NCBI GenBank assembly: GCA_963969495.1
Contig: OZ018321.1
Span: 108,887,212 to 108,951,211 of the forward strand
Reading direction: 5' to 3'
Length of the DNA stretch: 64,000 nucleotides
Origin: Ceratothoa steindachneri
Taxonomy: Eukaryota; Arthropoda; Malacostraca; Isopoda; Cymothoidae
The notes below the pieces were generated by a model. It did not search any database. It was not told the DNA's origin and was given only the letters and a program-made list of their open reading frames with translations. Below, piece by piece: positions 1 to 11,277 of the stretch; the stretch's first letter is position 1; each line of letters begins with the position of its first letter. The translations under genes were made by a program, and so were the position numbers.

Positions 1-1641
1 GAGTGATCTCTCCCCGGCTTGCGAAAGGCGAGCACAGTAGCGATCCGCCAGGAATCTGGGAGAAGACCCTCCACCCAGATCCGGTTGAACAAATCTCACA
101 GAAAGGCCATGCCTCGCTCACCCAGGTGTCGAAGCATGGCGTACGGGACATCGTCCGGTCCATGGGCGGTGTCCGCGCACGAAGCGAGAGCGGAACGCAA
201 CTCACTCACAGTAAACCTGTCGTTGAAGGGTTCTCCGCCTCTGGAGGTAAAGTCCAGCCGGCGGCCTTCCGCGACATCACGACGTGCATTGAATGCTGGC
301 GGAGCAGCATCACGGCCTAGAGAATGCGGAAAAAGCGGTCGCTAAGGATTCCGCCACGGACGCGGGGTCCGAGATTGCGGTCCCATTCTCCTGGAGAACG
401 GGAGGGGGGTCCTGCGAGAACTTGCCCCGAATCCTTTTGACTCGCTTCCACACCTCAGCTAAAGGGGTCTTCCCGTTAAGTGAAGACACGTATGCCCGCC
501 AAGAAGAGCGGCGGGCGTGCTTCGAAATATACCGGAACCTAGCCCTAGCCCGACGAAATTCAGCGACAGTGAAATCGTTCGGGCGGCGATTATAGCGCAT
601 GTAGGCATAACGCTTCTGTTTGAGGGCCGTCTCACACTCGGCCGACCACCATGGGAGTGGTCGGCGTGCAAAACGGCCAGACGTCCTAGGAATAGTAGTC
701 AGGCCCACGGCGATGAGGTTGCCGGAGAAGAACTCAACGGCCTCATCTACCGACCTAAACTCCTCGACTGAGATAGAGAATTCAGTCATTTCCTGAAATG
801 CAGGCCACCGCGCCCGCGCCAAGCACCACCAAAGTGGTCTCTCAGGCGGCAGTTGCCCTGAAAATGATATTTGAATGGGAAAGTGATCACTACCATGGAG
901 GTCATCGACCACCCCCCAATCAAAATCAGGCTGTGCATCCGAAGAGCACAAAGATAGGTCAAGGCAAGAAAATGAAGCGGTTCTCGGACAGTGATGCGTA
1001 AACTTATCCACGTTTAGGACACCCATCTCAAGCTCTTCGATCAGATCGGCAAGGACTTGTCCCCTGGGATTTATGGAGTAATCTGCCCAGAGAGGATGCC
1101 TGCCGTTCAGATCTCCAAGCAAGAGATAGGGCCTCGGAAACCGTGCCACGACGCGGCGAAAGTCCCCCGCGTCGAAGTCAGCTGACGGTGGAATGTACGC
1201 AGAAATGATAGTATACCTCCTATCCAGGTGCAGCTGCACAACCACTGCCTGAAAGGAGGTATCTAAAGAGAAAGGAAGAACGGAGACATCATGCCGGGTG
1301 TAAACCGCGCATCCCCCAGCCCGGCCATCCCGCGGTGGTGGGGTCGCAAGACCCTTATACCCCGGGAGGGCAGGCAGCGGGCACGCGCCTAGCATGGTCT
1401 CCTGCAAAAAAATAGCTAACGGGGAACGGGACGAGACGAGCCTCCGCAGCTCCTCCCAGTTGGCCCGGAGTCCACGGCAATTCCATTGAAGGAATATGCC
1501 CTCCAGGCCTAGCTCGGAGGAGACGCGGGGGCCCTCCTCGAATTGAAGACCCTCACGGGAATAGCCGTACGCCTCCCGGGGGCAGAACCCCGGGCGCTGT
1601 TGGCCGGACAAAGCGCTGAAGGCGCTGTCGCCTTCGAGGAC
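1..1641 (-). pseudogene. NL1-a ORF2: endonuclease and N-terminal reverse transcriptase (frameshifted, cut by edge)
   Basis: ORF2 makes the nicking endonuclease and reverse transcriptase for target-primed insertion. Here the frame opens after an in-frame TAA at 1642-1644, with no ATG at its head. It carries apurinic-like endonuclease motifs: LQWNCRG near the start, LQETMLG, GDLNGRHPLW, and SDHFPI before the linker. At about 315 an extra C relative to NL1-b shifts the frame, and the remaining ~310 bases (GFRPIS-type reverse-transcriptase start) lie in another frame up to the edge. The frame overlaps the end of ORF1 by about 130 bases in the -1 register. The copy cannot make a full ORF2 protein as written. 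Confidence 0.85.
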
Positions 1642-3936
1642 TTATTGGGGGAGGTTGGGCTCGCCATGCGAGTCTTTTCCTCCCTCCGCCTCGAAACCTT
1701 AGGCGGGCGTTGCGGCTTCGGAGGCGGGGGGCCCTCTTTTCGAGGAACCACCGTCTCCGAGCCACTGGCTCCACCTCGGGGCGTGGGCGAAGGGGCCGAA
1801 GCTCCTTTGTTGCTGTCCTCCTTTCGGGGAACAGCTTTAGGAACCCCGGAAGATGGCCTAGCGACCATCTTCAGGGGTGTTGCCTCCTGTGAGTCTAACG
1901 ACTCTGTGGAGGCGCGTGGCCGTTTCGCCTTACGGGAAACGGTCACGCTGGGGGAAGAGGGGGGAGCCCTGGTTTTAGCCGGGGCTGGGTGTGAACCCTT
2001 TTTGCCGCCAGCTCTACCAGGGGAGCGCCCGGGTGTAGTAGAGCCCGCAGAAGGGCTCCGAATGGGCGCGGAAACAACCGTGCTCGTTGGCCTGGATGGG
2101 CCAGGAGCAGAGGGTGCTTTTCTAACTATTGAGGCATATGACGTCCCAGGCAGAGCCGGGCGCGCCAGGACCAAGTCCTTAGCCTCGCGGAATGAGAGTC
2201 GATCCTGGGCCTGAACGGCCAGGATTTCTTTCTCAAGGAGATATGCACCACATTGCTTCGAAGAAGCAGGGTGCGGCTCTCCGCAATTGACACACTTGGC
2301 CACACACGATTTGGACTTATCGTGTGCGACCTTGGAGCAATTTACACAGACTTCGGGTGACCCCGACTTTGCACGTCTACATGATCGATTCGTGTGGCCG
2401 AAGCGGTGACAGTAATAGCACCGCCGTGGTAGTGGCACGAATGCCTTCACGCGGTAGTGGTACCAACCGGCACGCACCGACTCAGGGAGATTGTCACAGT
2501 CGAACGTGACGAAGAGTGTAGGGGTGGGTCTCGAGGCCCCTCCCTGTTTTCTCATCACACGTTCGACCTTGACCGCCCCATGGTTGGCCAGCTCTAGGGT
2601 GATGTCCTCAATGGAGTAGTCAGCTAGTTTCCTCACATAAACTACTCCTTTCACAAAGTTCATGGTAGAGTGCGGCGTCACACTCACCGGGGTGCCATGA
2701 AGTGTACGAAGAGCACTTATCTTGGCCGCCTCGGTGGGATTCGCCAGAAGGCTCCCGTCCGAGAAACGGGTTACCTTCGGCTCTCTACCAATTGCACTAG
2801 CTAATCCTCTCCTCTGATGGATCATGTTGCCTTTGGACAACATGCTGCCATCAGTGGAGCGAATAACGAGGAAGCGTTTGAAGCCAGCGGGCTCGAAAAC
2901 GCCAGGTAACCTCTGAATCAGGGGCCCCGATGTCATCGAGGCTCCGCCCTTTGCACTTTTGGTCTTTGTCATGGTCAGGAGCTCCGTACCCGGGGAAGCA
3001 GAGGGCCCGGATGTGCCGATCTTGGCTTGGTCGCTTGCCAAAGTGGCAGCAGACCCATCCGTCCCCGTAGCCCCCGCGGATTGAGAGGAGCCCCAAGTCT
3101 TCTTCGTCTTTTTGGTCCTTTTCTTTTTTGGAGAGGAGGGCGGGGAATGAACCCGCTTCTCACCCCCGTTGGTAGAAGCCCCCAGGCCAGATGGACCGGC
3201 CTCAGCCAGGTCCTTCTCCGAAATGGAGAAGGTCCTGGTGGTAGCAGGGGCATCATCCGGAGGAGATCCCTCCCCTCCTTGTACTGCCTGAGAATCTACA
3301 GCCGTTTGATGAGGACCTTGCATAGGGGCGGATTCGGGTTCGGTGCTTGGCGCCGAGCCCAGATTCCCCCCCATGGAAGGCCCTACCTTCTGAGGCTGGT
3401 TTTCCTCAAGGACCATGTCTATCACAGGAGGGGCCTCCAGTTGGCCATCCCCTCCCAGGACATCGCAGGTCCCCTTGGCAGCGTCATAAGTCTTTAGTGG
3501 GGAGGCACAGGCCTTGACCCCGGCAAGGTTTAATATTTTTGCCAGCAGGTCTTTTGAGGGAAGCGACCGAATGGGCCTGGCTTCCCTCTCCCCCCTAAGG
3601 GGGTTTGCCCTACCGAGCCGTTTGTACGAGGGGCGGTCGGCAATGGGCTGCCTGCTGGCTTTCTTGGCAGTCCCCTTAGAAAGCAAAGGAGGGACTGCCG
3701 CTGGAGATAGGGAGGTGCCCGAAAGCACCTCCAGAGAAGGGGGTGAGGGGGAGTCCCCTACACCCGTAGGCGTAGGAGAGGAGTAAGCCTCCTCTCCGGT
3801 TAAAGAGGTATGGAGGGTCCCCTGCGCAAGCACAGGGGGGGGGGAACTCCATCTTTTCTGTGGAGCTGCACGAGGGCGGCTCCGTTGTTTTAGGGGGAAT
3901 TAAGGGGAGATGTTTTTTTTTTTCATCATTGGGCAT
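1509..3936 (-). pseudogene. NL1-a ORF1: zinc-knuckle nucleic-acid-binding protein (one frameshift)
   Basis: ORF1 proteins of this group bind the element RNA and carry it to the nucleus. About 774 codons are open from about 3833 to the TAG at 1509. The N-terminal ~30 residues, starting with ATG at 3934-3936, are in another frame because of a G-run length difference near 3835-3844. The first half is low complexity, rich in Pro, Ser, Thr and Lys. A folded region follows (FEPAGFKRFLVIRSTDG, then FVKGVVY). Three zinc knuckles come next: CYYCHRFGHTNRSC, CVNCSKVAHDKSKSC and CVNCGEPHPASSKQC. The tail is basic and Pro/Ser rich and overlaps ORF2. Confidence 0.85.
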
Positions 3937-4467
3937 GGTGACCCTCTTTGTTTTACGGGACGCAATCGCTCACCACGTCTTGCAGTAGCCCGCACTGCAA
4001 GAGGTGCTTACAGGCCCGGCAGAGCCAGGCGCCGCCATTTGGGACCACCCCTCCCGCCTGGTGGCCTGGCAGTCCTTCGGCATGGCGGCTCCACCTTAGA
4101 CACGGCGTAAAACAGATAGAATGTGAAGAGGAGAGGAAAAGGGATGTGAGGAAGGTATGGGTGGGGATGAGGCAGGTTGTTAAAAAAAACCCATCCCGAA
4201 CCGGAGCTGAGGGGTTAGGGAACAATGTCCCCTCCCCCCTCAGCCCCCATCCGGGGTGGTTGGCTTGAGAAGAAGGTCAGCATTCTACCCTGTGAAATTA
4301 GAGGCTGACCAGAGAAAGTTGTGGGAGAGGTTGTATGAAAAGCGACGAGGTAGGGGAGAAATCGGGCTATCTGAAGGAAGGAAGAGAGGCTAAGCTGGGG
4401 CCGGACGGAGCGCTGGATCCCGTCAGCACGGCGGCCAGGATGGCAAATCGCCGCGCCACTTACGGGG

Positions 4468-5052
4468 TTTCGTGAAGCAATCAGAGGAACAAACAGATAG
4501 GTCAACACAACTAAAACAGTCCGTCTGGATATGATAAGAGGTTAAATCGCCAGTATTTAAAACACAAAGAAGGTCAGATAATAAAAGAGACTCTAAAACA
4601 CTGCCTTTGGCATTTCGAGTGATGTCACCCAAGTATGGGTGACGGGCGTTAAAATCTCCTAGTAATAATAATGGGGAGGGCAACTGGTCTATAAGTTCTA
4701 AAAGGTCGGATCTTGACAATGATAAACAAGGGGGTAGGTAAATAGAGCAAACGGTAAAAAGCTTAGTACGAAAAACCCTCACAGCAACAGCTTGGAGGGT
4801 AGTATGTAGGGAGATGGGAGAAACATGGTAGGATGAAGATACCATGATTGACACCCCTCCATGAGAGGGGCTTCCAGCAAGAGCAATAGAGTTGAAAGTG
4901 AGAAAACCGGGTACCAGCGGAAAGGGCCGTATACCCAGTTTATTCTCCTGGAGACAAATAACAGCGGGGTGGATAGTCGTCAAAAGGACTTTGAGTTCTT
5001 CCCACTTTGGAAGAACTCCTTGACAATTCCATTGTAAAATGGAAGATATTAT
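4468..5052 (-). pseudogene. NL2 ORF2 endonuclease fragment
   Basis: The frame runs from about 5052 to the NL1-a junction and encodes the N-terminal endonuclease only. It parallels the NL1 endonuclease motif by motif: ILQWNCQG at the start, LKVLL then CLQENKLG, LLLLGDFNARHPYLGD in the middle, and FSCVDLSVCSSD near the end. There is no ATG at its head, as in NL1. The protein breaks off at the inserted NL1-a, so no reverse transcriptase is attached. Similarity to NL1 suggests the two families share one ancestor, and the divergence suggests NL2 is the older insertion. Confidence 0.75.
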
Positions 5053-6811
5053 GTGTGACGATTAGATACCACTGTGGATATCTTTTTCTCTTTTGAGGCG
5101 GATAATGTATTTGAGGTTCTTCCCAAAGAGCTTGGGAAATGGAGAGCTGATTTTGAGGAGCCTGCTTTTGCAGTGGGAGAGATCCTAGATGGAGTAGTAA
5201 CTGAGGTTTTTTTCGTGGGTTTTGGAGAACCGACCGAGGCCCTTGATTGTAATTGGGGCTCGCAACCTGGCGGAAAAGGAAGATCCAGAAGGGATTTTCG
5301 GCAGGTAGATCCGGATTCATGGGTCGAGGGTATTTTCGATGTCTGAGGAGTTGGTCCAACCGCCGCAGTTGGTGATGTTGGAGTATCAACTGCTTCCATC
5401 GGATCTTGAGTTGAAGGGTGAGCGGAACGAACAGGTGATCCGAGCGAGGTGTGTGGAGCTGGGTGTATTTCTGCCATCGTTTGGATCAGGATGGGGCCTA
5501 CGTCCTGTGAAGGGCGAGACGGACTTAAGGGCAGAGAATGTTCAACCATAGGGGAGGAGTCCATTGGAGATTCTCGGGGTTCGGCCGAGTCGGCTCCAGA
5601 GGCTGCCCGCTTATTGGTGGTCGATGACCCAGGTGAGGAATCCTTTCTCTTACCACTGGGCTTTGAGTCTCGTGGCCGGGTGGATGAACCTTCACTGGTC
5701 GATGTTGAGGATTCTTTCAAATAGCGCCTATTGTCTTCAAGCGTGTCACCCTGAGCGTCTCTCCCAGCTAGAGCTGCTGGAGAGAGGTGGGCTACATTAA
5801 TTATCTCGGTATGAGAGCGATTCTTCGACTGCATATTCTGAATATTTTCGACGCCTTGAGTAGATCTAGGGTGAAGTGCTTCAGGCTGTTCGGAACTCGC
5901 GCGTGATGGTCGGTTTCGTCCAGCATCACGTAAAACGTCAGACAAGAGCCGGCCAATTGGCGAGGTTTGTGCTCGGGCACGCTGGCGGGCCTCTCTTATA
6001 TCTAGACGTAGGGAGTCGCGCAAAGCGAGAACTTCCTTTTCATATAAAAATATAGAGCAAAGTTTCGACGCAGCACTGTGGGTACCTCCGCAGTGGGCAC
6101 AGTGGGGCGTTTTGTTGCATTCGGGGCCATGGTAGTCAGAGCTACAATTCACGCAGAAGCGAGGGTACCGACAAGCTCGGCCAACATGTCCAAATTGATT
6201 GCAATTGAAGCAGCGTCTGGGTAATTCGATGTAGGGACTTACCGGGACACGAAGGTACCCAGCTTTAATATACTGCGGCAGTTCTTGTCGTTCAAATGTT
6301 AAAATCAGTGTAGTGGTTGGGACTTTAGTGGAGCCTAATGTTTTAGTTACCTTGTTACGTGTGTGACACGTTGGGTACTGAGCTTACTCTGAAGGCGGGT
6401 GGGGTCGTAGTCCTTTAGTTCGTTTGAACGGACGACACCTTTGACGAAATTCAGACACGGATGGGGCAAGACAGTTATTGGAATTTCAGCTATCGAAGAT
6501 AGATTTCGCACAAGGTTGTGTTGAGAGTGGGATGACACCTCGACTACGACATCACCACTTCCTCTTGACCACATCCGGCGAGGTTCACCACAGCGGGACT
6601 CAAAAGATTCATTGACGTCAAACACATCGACGTTTGCAAAGTGGGATGTCAGATGATGAATTCGTGCCAAGAAAGCGAGGATAATCAAGATCTGGGTCTA
6701 CTTCGTTGGAATAGGGTCCAACGAGCGAGGAAAGGCTGAAAGGGAAGCTAAGGAACGTTTGGCACGAGAACCCTTACGAGAAGGGGAGGTCTTTGGTTTA
6801 TGGCTAGCCAT
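5049..6811 (-). pseudogene. NL2 ORF1: broken zinc-knuckle protein
   Basis: The likely start is an ATG at 6809-6811 (MASHKPKTSPSRKGSR). The frame stops after about 37 codons and the reading then moves between frames. 6347-6688 encodes the region matching the NL1 ORF1 core (CLNFVKGVVRSNELKDYD). 5049-6152 encodes the end, with the knuckle remnants CSSDYHGPECN and CAHCGGTHSAASKLC, the stretch EKEVLALRDSLRLDIREA, and a long Ser/Pro-rich tail. The order matches NL1 ORF1. At least two frame breaks make it non-functional. It would have been an RNA-binding partner of the NL2 reverse transcriptase. Confidence 0.7.
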
Positions 6812-7186
6812 TGCCAAAAGAAAAAAACTTCGCATTCTCCCTCGGGGCTCCCCACGATGGAGGCCTACAAGGGCCCGGCACTACTGCCACTAAACAATCA
6901 GTTACGTCCGGTATGTCCTCTTGGAGAATGGATACGGATCCACCACACCATCTTTATAACCCTAAGAGGCTGCCCGAGTTCTCCTACGCACGGAGAAAAG
7001 GGGCCAACGATGGGTTTCTCCTTAGGCATTCGGTAGACGAAGGCGGTGGAGAGGCCCAGCCTCTTTCACCTTCATGAAAGAACAATTAAAAACCAATCCA
7101 TTAAACGAGCAGAGGTCGGGTATTGATATGGACCACTAGATAGGTGAAGGAAGAGGGGGGAAATAAAGGGCAGTGGAAGAGCGTAA

Positions 7187-7200
7187 TAGAAGAGGAAAGA
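7187..7200. repeat. Left target-site duplication of NL1-b (14 bp)
   Basis: TAGAAGAGGAAAGA directly precedes the poly(T) that marks the NL1-b 3' end and is repeated exactly at 14089-14102, right after its 5' end. Confidence 0.95.
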
Positions 7201-7436
7201 TTTTTTTTTTTTTTTTTATAGAGCCCATCTGGCAACTACCCACTTGGGCATAAGTCGCCGAAAAACACGACAGCCTAGAATTAGGCTACTTTAAAGTTAA
7301 AATATGAAAACTTAACAATCAATATAAATTTGAAAAACTTAACAATCGAAGCAATCTCCGGCAGCGGGGGGAGGTCCCCCTCACCCCGGTGCAGGAGAGT
7401 GCAATCTAAAACAAAACAATAACAAAAAAAGGAACC

Positions 7437-10400
7437 TTAAATAAAGGGGAGAAGGCCGGCCTCCCCCAAAAAGTCAATAAGTCCACCAGTCATGGTGCAC
7501 GCACTCGTCCCGAGTACAAGGGACAGGCGGTAGCGACCCCGCCCATCCCGGTACCGAGACAGGTATCGTGCGCGAAGATCACCCAGACTGGGACATTCGA
7601 CAAGAATATGCCGAACAGTCTGGGGGACGACGCAGTCGTTGCAATAGGGCACATGCGAGCGCTCCACCAAGTAACGATGCGTCACACGAGTGTGTCCGAT
7701 TCGAAGACGACAGAAAGCAACCTGAAGCCGCCGCGGCATTGGGGGATAGGTCCATGGGAACAGTCGCGGCGCAATGGCACGCAACTTTAAGTTCCCCTCG
7801 ACCGTCTCCCATCTTCTTTGCCAAGCAGTCCGAAGAGCTGCCCGTATTCCTGCCATGTAGTCGGTGTGAGGAAGAGCGAAACGCTGGTCCGGTCGCAGAG
7901 TCCTCGCGGACTCTTTGGCGCCCTCATCGGCGCGCTCATTCCCCGCAATTCCTACATGTCCAGGAACCCAGCAGAAGATAATCTCGACATCTGCCCGGCT
8001 CGCCAAAACCGTGGCGTCACGGATTTCGCGAACCAGGGGATGCGGAGATTCCAATGCCCCGAGAGCACTCAGGGCGCTTTGTGAGTCGCTATAAATCACA
8101 ATCCGGTCTCCGAACCGGGCACGTCGCGTAATCTCCCGTACCGAGTGGTGTATTGCCACCAGCTCGGCCGTGAAGACAGACGCAGCGCCTGGTAGAGCCC
8201 CGCTGACTTCAAACAGAGGGGATACGGCGTGGAAGCCGACCCCCTCTTGGGACTTGGAGCCATCCGTATACACTGGCACGGTACCAGCGTGACACGATGT
8301 GTGCTCCAAAAAGATCGAACGCAATACTCCCGGCGCAGTACAAGCTTTGGGAGCAGAGGCGTGGCGACAAATAGCCAAATGTGGTACCCTCCAGGGTGGC
8401 GTCCTGGGCAGAACCAGGGGCGCCACCGGCCCGAGAGCTATATCTACCTCTCGAAGGAGTTTCCTGGCCCTAAACCCAAAGGGCTTAGGGTATGACTGGC
8501 GTCTCTCGGCGGCATAGGCACCATCGAGATCAGCTGCGGATGCAGTGAGAGCTGTTGGCGACTGGGGGAGGCGCCGGGCTCGCGCGTACAGGCGAGTGAT
8601 GCACTGCACGCGGCGCAGAGCGAGTGGCATCTCCCCAGCATCGACCAACAGGCTCTCAATGGGGGAAGTGCGGAAGGCACCGGTCGCAAGGCGAAGGCCG
8701 GTGTGGTGGATCGAATCCACCTTCCGCAATAAACGCTCGGCTGCGGATGCATAAAACTCGCATCCGTAGTCGAGCTTCGAGCGAACAAAGGATCGATAAA
8801 AAAGTAAGGCGGTAGCCCTATCAGCGCCCCAAGCGCTGAACGTCACGGAACGGAGAATGTCCATGGCGCGGGTACAAGAGACCCTAAGGCTGCGAATGTG
8901 AGCCTCCCAGGTGAGGCGTCGGTCGAATACAAGACCAAGGAAACGGTGCGACTCAACCACATCCAGGCGCACCCCATTAAGAAACAAATCTGGGCCGGGG
9001 TGAAGCCGTGGATGGCGGCAGAAGTGCACCACCTTAGTCTTGGCCAAAGAAAACCGAAACCTGTGCGCTTCGGCATAGCGAGAGACGCGGTTCAATGCCT
9101 GTTGGAGTCGGCGCTCCAGAGTTGGCATCTGGGCCGCGCCAAAAGAGATCGAAAGGTCGTCCACGTAGAGCGTAGCGAGAACATCTTCCGGCAGCACCGA
9201 GGTGATGCCGTTGATGCTCAGGGCAAAGAGTGTGACACTGAGGACACTTCCCTGCGGGACACCCTCTTCCTGCTCCTTTGGGCCGGAGAGGGCTCCCCCC
9301 ACCCGTACGCGGAATCGACGATCTCGCAAAAATTCAGATATAAACATTGGGAGGCGTCCCCTCGCCCCCATCGTGTGGAGAGTCTCCATGATACCGTATC
9401 GCCATGCGGTATCATAGGCTTTCTCCAGATCAAAAAACACCGTGGCGTAGTGCTGTCTACGAAGGAAAGCCTCGCAGACGGCATTTTCCAGTCGGAGCAG
9501 AACTTACGGAAGCCGCACTGTGCAGAAGACAGATGGCCTCCGCTGTCCAGGAAATAGGCTAATCTAACATTTACCAATTTCTCCATCAACTTGCACACGC
9601 AAGAGGTTAGAGAGATTGGGCGGAAACCGGTCGGAGTAGAGTGATCTCTCCCCGGCTTGCGAAAGGCGAGCACAGTAGCGATTCGCCAGGAGTCTGGGAG
9701 GAGACCTTCCACCCAGATCCTGTTGAACAAATCTAATAGAAAGGCCATGCCTCGCTCACCCAGGTGTCGAAGCATGGCGTACGGGACATCGTCCGGACCA
9801 TGGGCGGTGTCCGCGCACGAAGCGAGAGCGGAACGCAACTCACTCACAGTAAACTTGTCGTTGAAGGGTTCTCCGCCTCTGGAGGTAAAGTCCAGCCGGC
9901 GGCCTTCCGCGACATCACGACGTGCATTGAATGCTGGCGGAGCAGCATCACGGCTAGAGAATGCGGAAAAAGCGGTCGCTAAGGATTCCGCCACGGACGC
10001 GGGGTCCGAGATTGCGGTCCCATTCTCCTGGAGAACGGGAGGGGGGTCCTGCGAGAACTTGCCCCGAATCCTTTTGACTCGCTTCCACACCTCAGCTAAA
10101 GGGGTCTTCCCGTTAAGTGAAGACACGTATGCCCGCCAAGAAGAGCGGCGGGCGTGCTTCGAAATATACCGGAACCTAGCCCTAGCCCGACGAAATTCAG
10201 CGACGGTGAAATCGTTCGGGCGGCGCTTATAGCGCATGTAGGCATAACGCTTCTGTTTGAGGGCCGTCTCACACTCGGCCGACCACCATGGGAGTGGTCG
10301 GCGTGCAAAACGGCCAGACGTCCTAGGAATAGTAGTCAGGCCCACGGCGATGAGGTTGCCGGAGAAGAACTCGACGGCCTCATCTACCGACCTAAACTCC

Positions 10401-11277
10401 TTGACTGAGATAGAGAATTCAGTCATTTCCTGAAATGCAGGCCACCGCGCCCGCGCCAAGCACCACCGAGGTGGTCTCTCAGGCGGCAGTTGCCCTGAAA
10501 ATGATATTTGAATGGGAAAGTGATCACTACCATGGAGGTCATCGACCACCCCCCAATCAAAATCAGGCTGTGCATCCGAAGAGCACAAAGATAGGTCAAG
10601 GCAAGAAAATGAAGCGGTTCTCGGACAGTGATGCGTAAACTCATCCACGTTTAGGACACCCATCTCAAGCTCTTCGATCAGATCGGCAAGGACTTGTCCC
10701 CTGGGATTTATGGTGTAATCTCCCCAGAGAGGATGCCTGCCGTTCAGATCTCCAAGCAAGAGATAGGGCCTCGGCAACCGTGCCACGACGCGGCGAAAGT
10801 CCCCCGCGTCGAAGTCAGCTGACGGTGGAATGTACGCAGAAATGATAGTATACCTCCTATCCAGGTGCAGCTGCACAGCCACTGCCTGAAAGGAGGTATC
10901 TAAAGAGAAAGGAAGAACGGAGACATCATGCCGGGTGTAAACCGCGCATCCCCCAGCCCGGCCGTCCCGCGGTGGTTGGGTCGCAAGACCCTTATACCCC
11001 GGGAGGGCAGGCAGGGGGCACGCGCCTAGCATGGTCTCCTGCAAAAAAATAGCTAACGGGGAACGGGATGAGGCGAGCCTCCGCAGCTCCTCCCAGTTGG
11101 CCCGGAGTCCACGGCAATTCCATTAAAGGAATATGCCCTCCAGGCCTAGCTCGGAGGAGACGCGGGGGCCCTCCTCGAATTGAAGACCCTCACGGGAATG
11201 GCCGTACGCTTCCCGGGGGCAGAACCCCGGGCGCTGTTGGCCGGACAAAGCGCTGTCGCCTTCGAGGACTTATTGGG
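7437..11277 (-). pseudogene. NL1-b ORF2: endonuclease, reverse transcriptase, RNase H, zinc finger (two lesions)
   Basis: Domains in order are: endonuclease (LQETMLG, GDLNGRHPLW, SDHFPI); reverse transcriptase (GFRPISL, FFDLEKAYDTAW, EEGVPQGSVLS, catalytic LYVDDLS); RNase H (VYTDGSKS, TAELVAIHH, IYSDSQSAL, GHVGIAGNERADEG, with all four acidic residues present); and a C-terminal CNDC-VRHILVEC zinc finger. Lesion one is a CAA-to-TAA change near 11124, in the IFLQWNCRG motif. Lesion two is a short deletion near 9500 (sequence present at about 54330-54350 in NL1-i) that shifts the frame inside the reverse transcriptase; 7437-9440 is then open. It reads in the -1 frame relative to ORF1 and has no early ATG. 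Confidence 0.9.

Larger units (their letters stand above)
1..4467 (-). mobile_element. NL1-a, non-LTR retrotransposon (5' two-thirds; 3' part off the window)
   Basis: This is a sense-minus copy of the NL1 family. Its 5' end is at 4467, where the family's terminal hairpin appears with one mismatch. ORF1, the ORF2 endonuclease and the start of the reverse transcriptase follow toward position 1. The sequence from 1 onward matches NL1-b from 9639 onward almost base for base. The copy is inserted in the ORF2 of an older non-LTR element, NL2: endonuclease codons of NL2 resume directly at 4468. The 3' end, poly(A) tail and target duplication are beyond the left edge. NL1 belongs to the RNase H-bearing I/LOA-like non-LTR group by domain content. 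The exact clade is not settled. Confidence 0.9.
4468..7186 (-). mobile_element. NL2, a second, more decayed non-LTR retrotransposon (5' half)
   Basis: This element is related to NL1 but clearly different in sequence. From its 5' side (7186) it has a ~375-base leader, a broken ORF1 with zinc knuckles, and the endonuclease start of ORF2. Copy NL1-a interrupts it at 4467/4468, so its reverse transcriptase should lie to the left of the window. NL1-b entered its leader or immediate upstream flank at 7187-7200. The order of events is therefore NL2 first, then both NL1 insertions. Its true 5' end cannot be fixed. The NL1-b target (7187-7200) may be NL2 sequence or flanking DNA. Confidence 0.75.

Noticed and set aside
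1509..1644. Programmed -1 frameshift signal in the ORF1/ORF2 overlap
   Set aside because: No X XXY YYZ heptamer in the ORF1 frame was found, so only the frame relation is reported, not the mechanism.
1543..2214. Long plus-strand frames opposite NL1 ORF1 and ORF2 (also 11180-11842, 53727-54410 and others)
   Set aside because: They recur at the same place in every copy, opposite GC-rich real code, and contain no known domain. They are antisense shadows.
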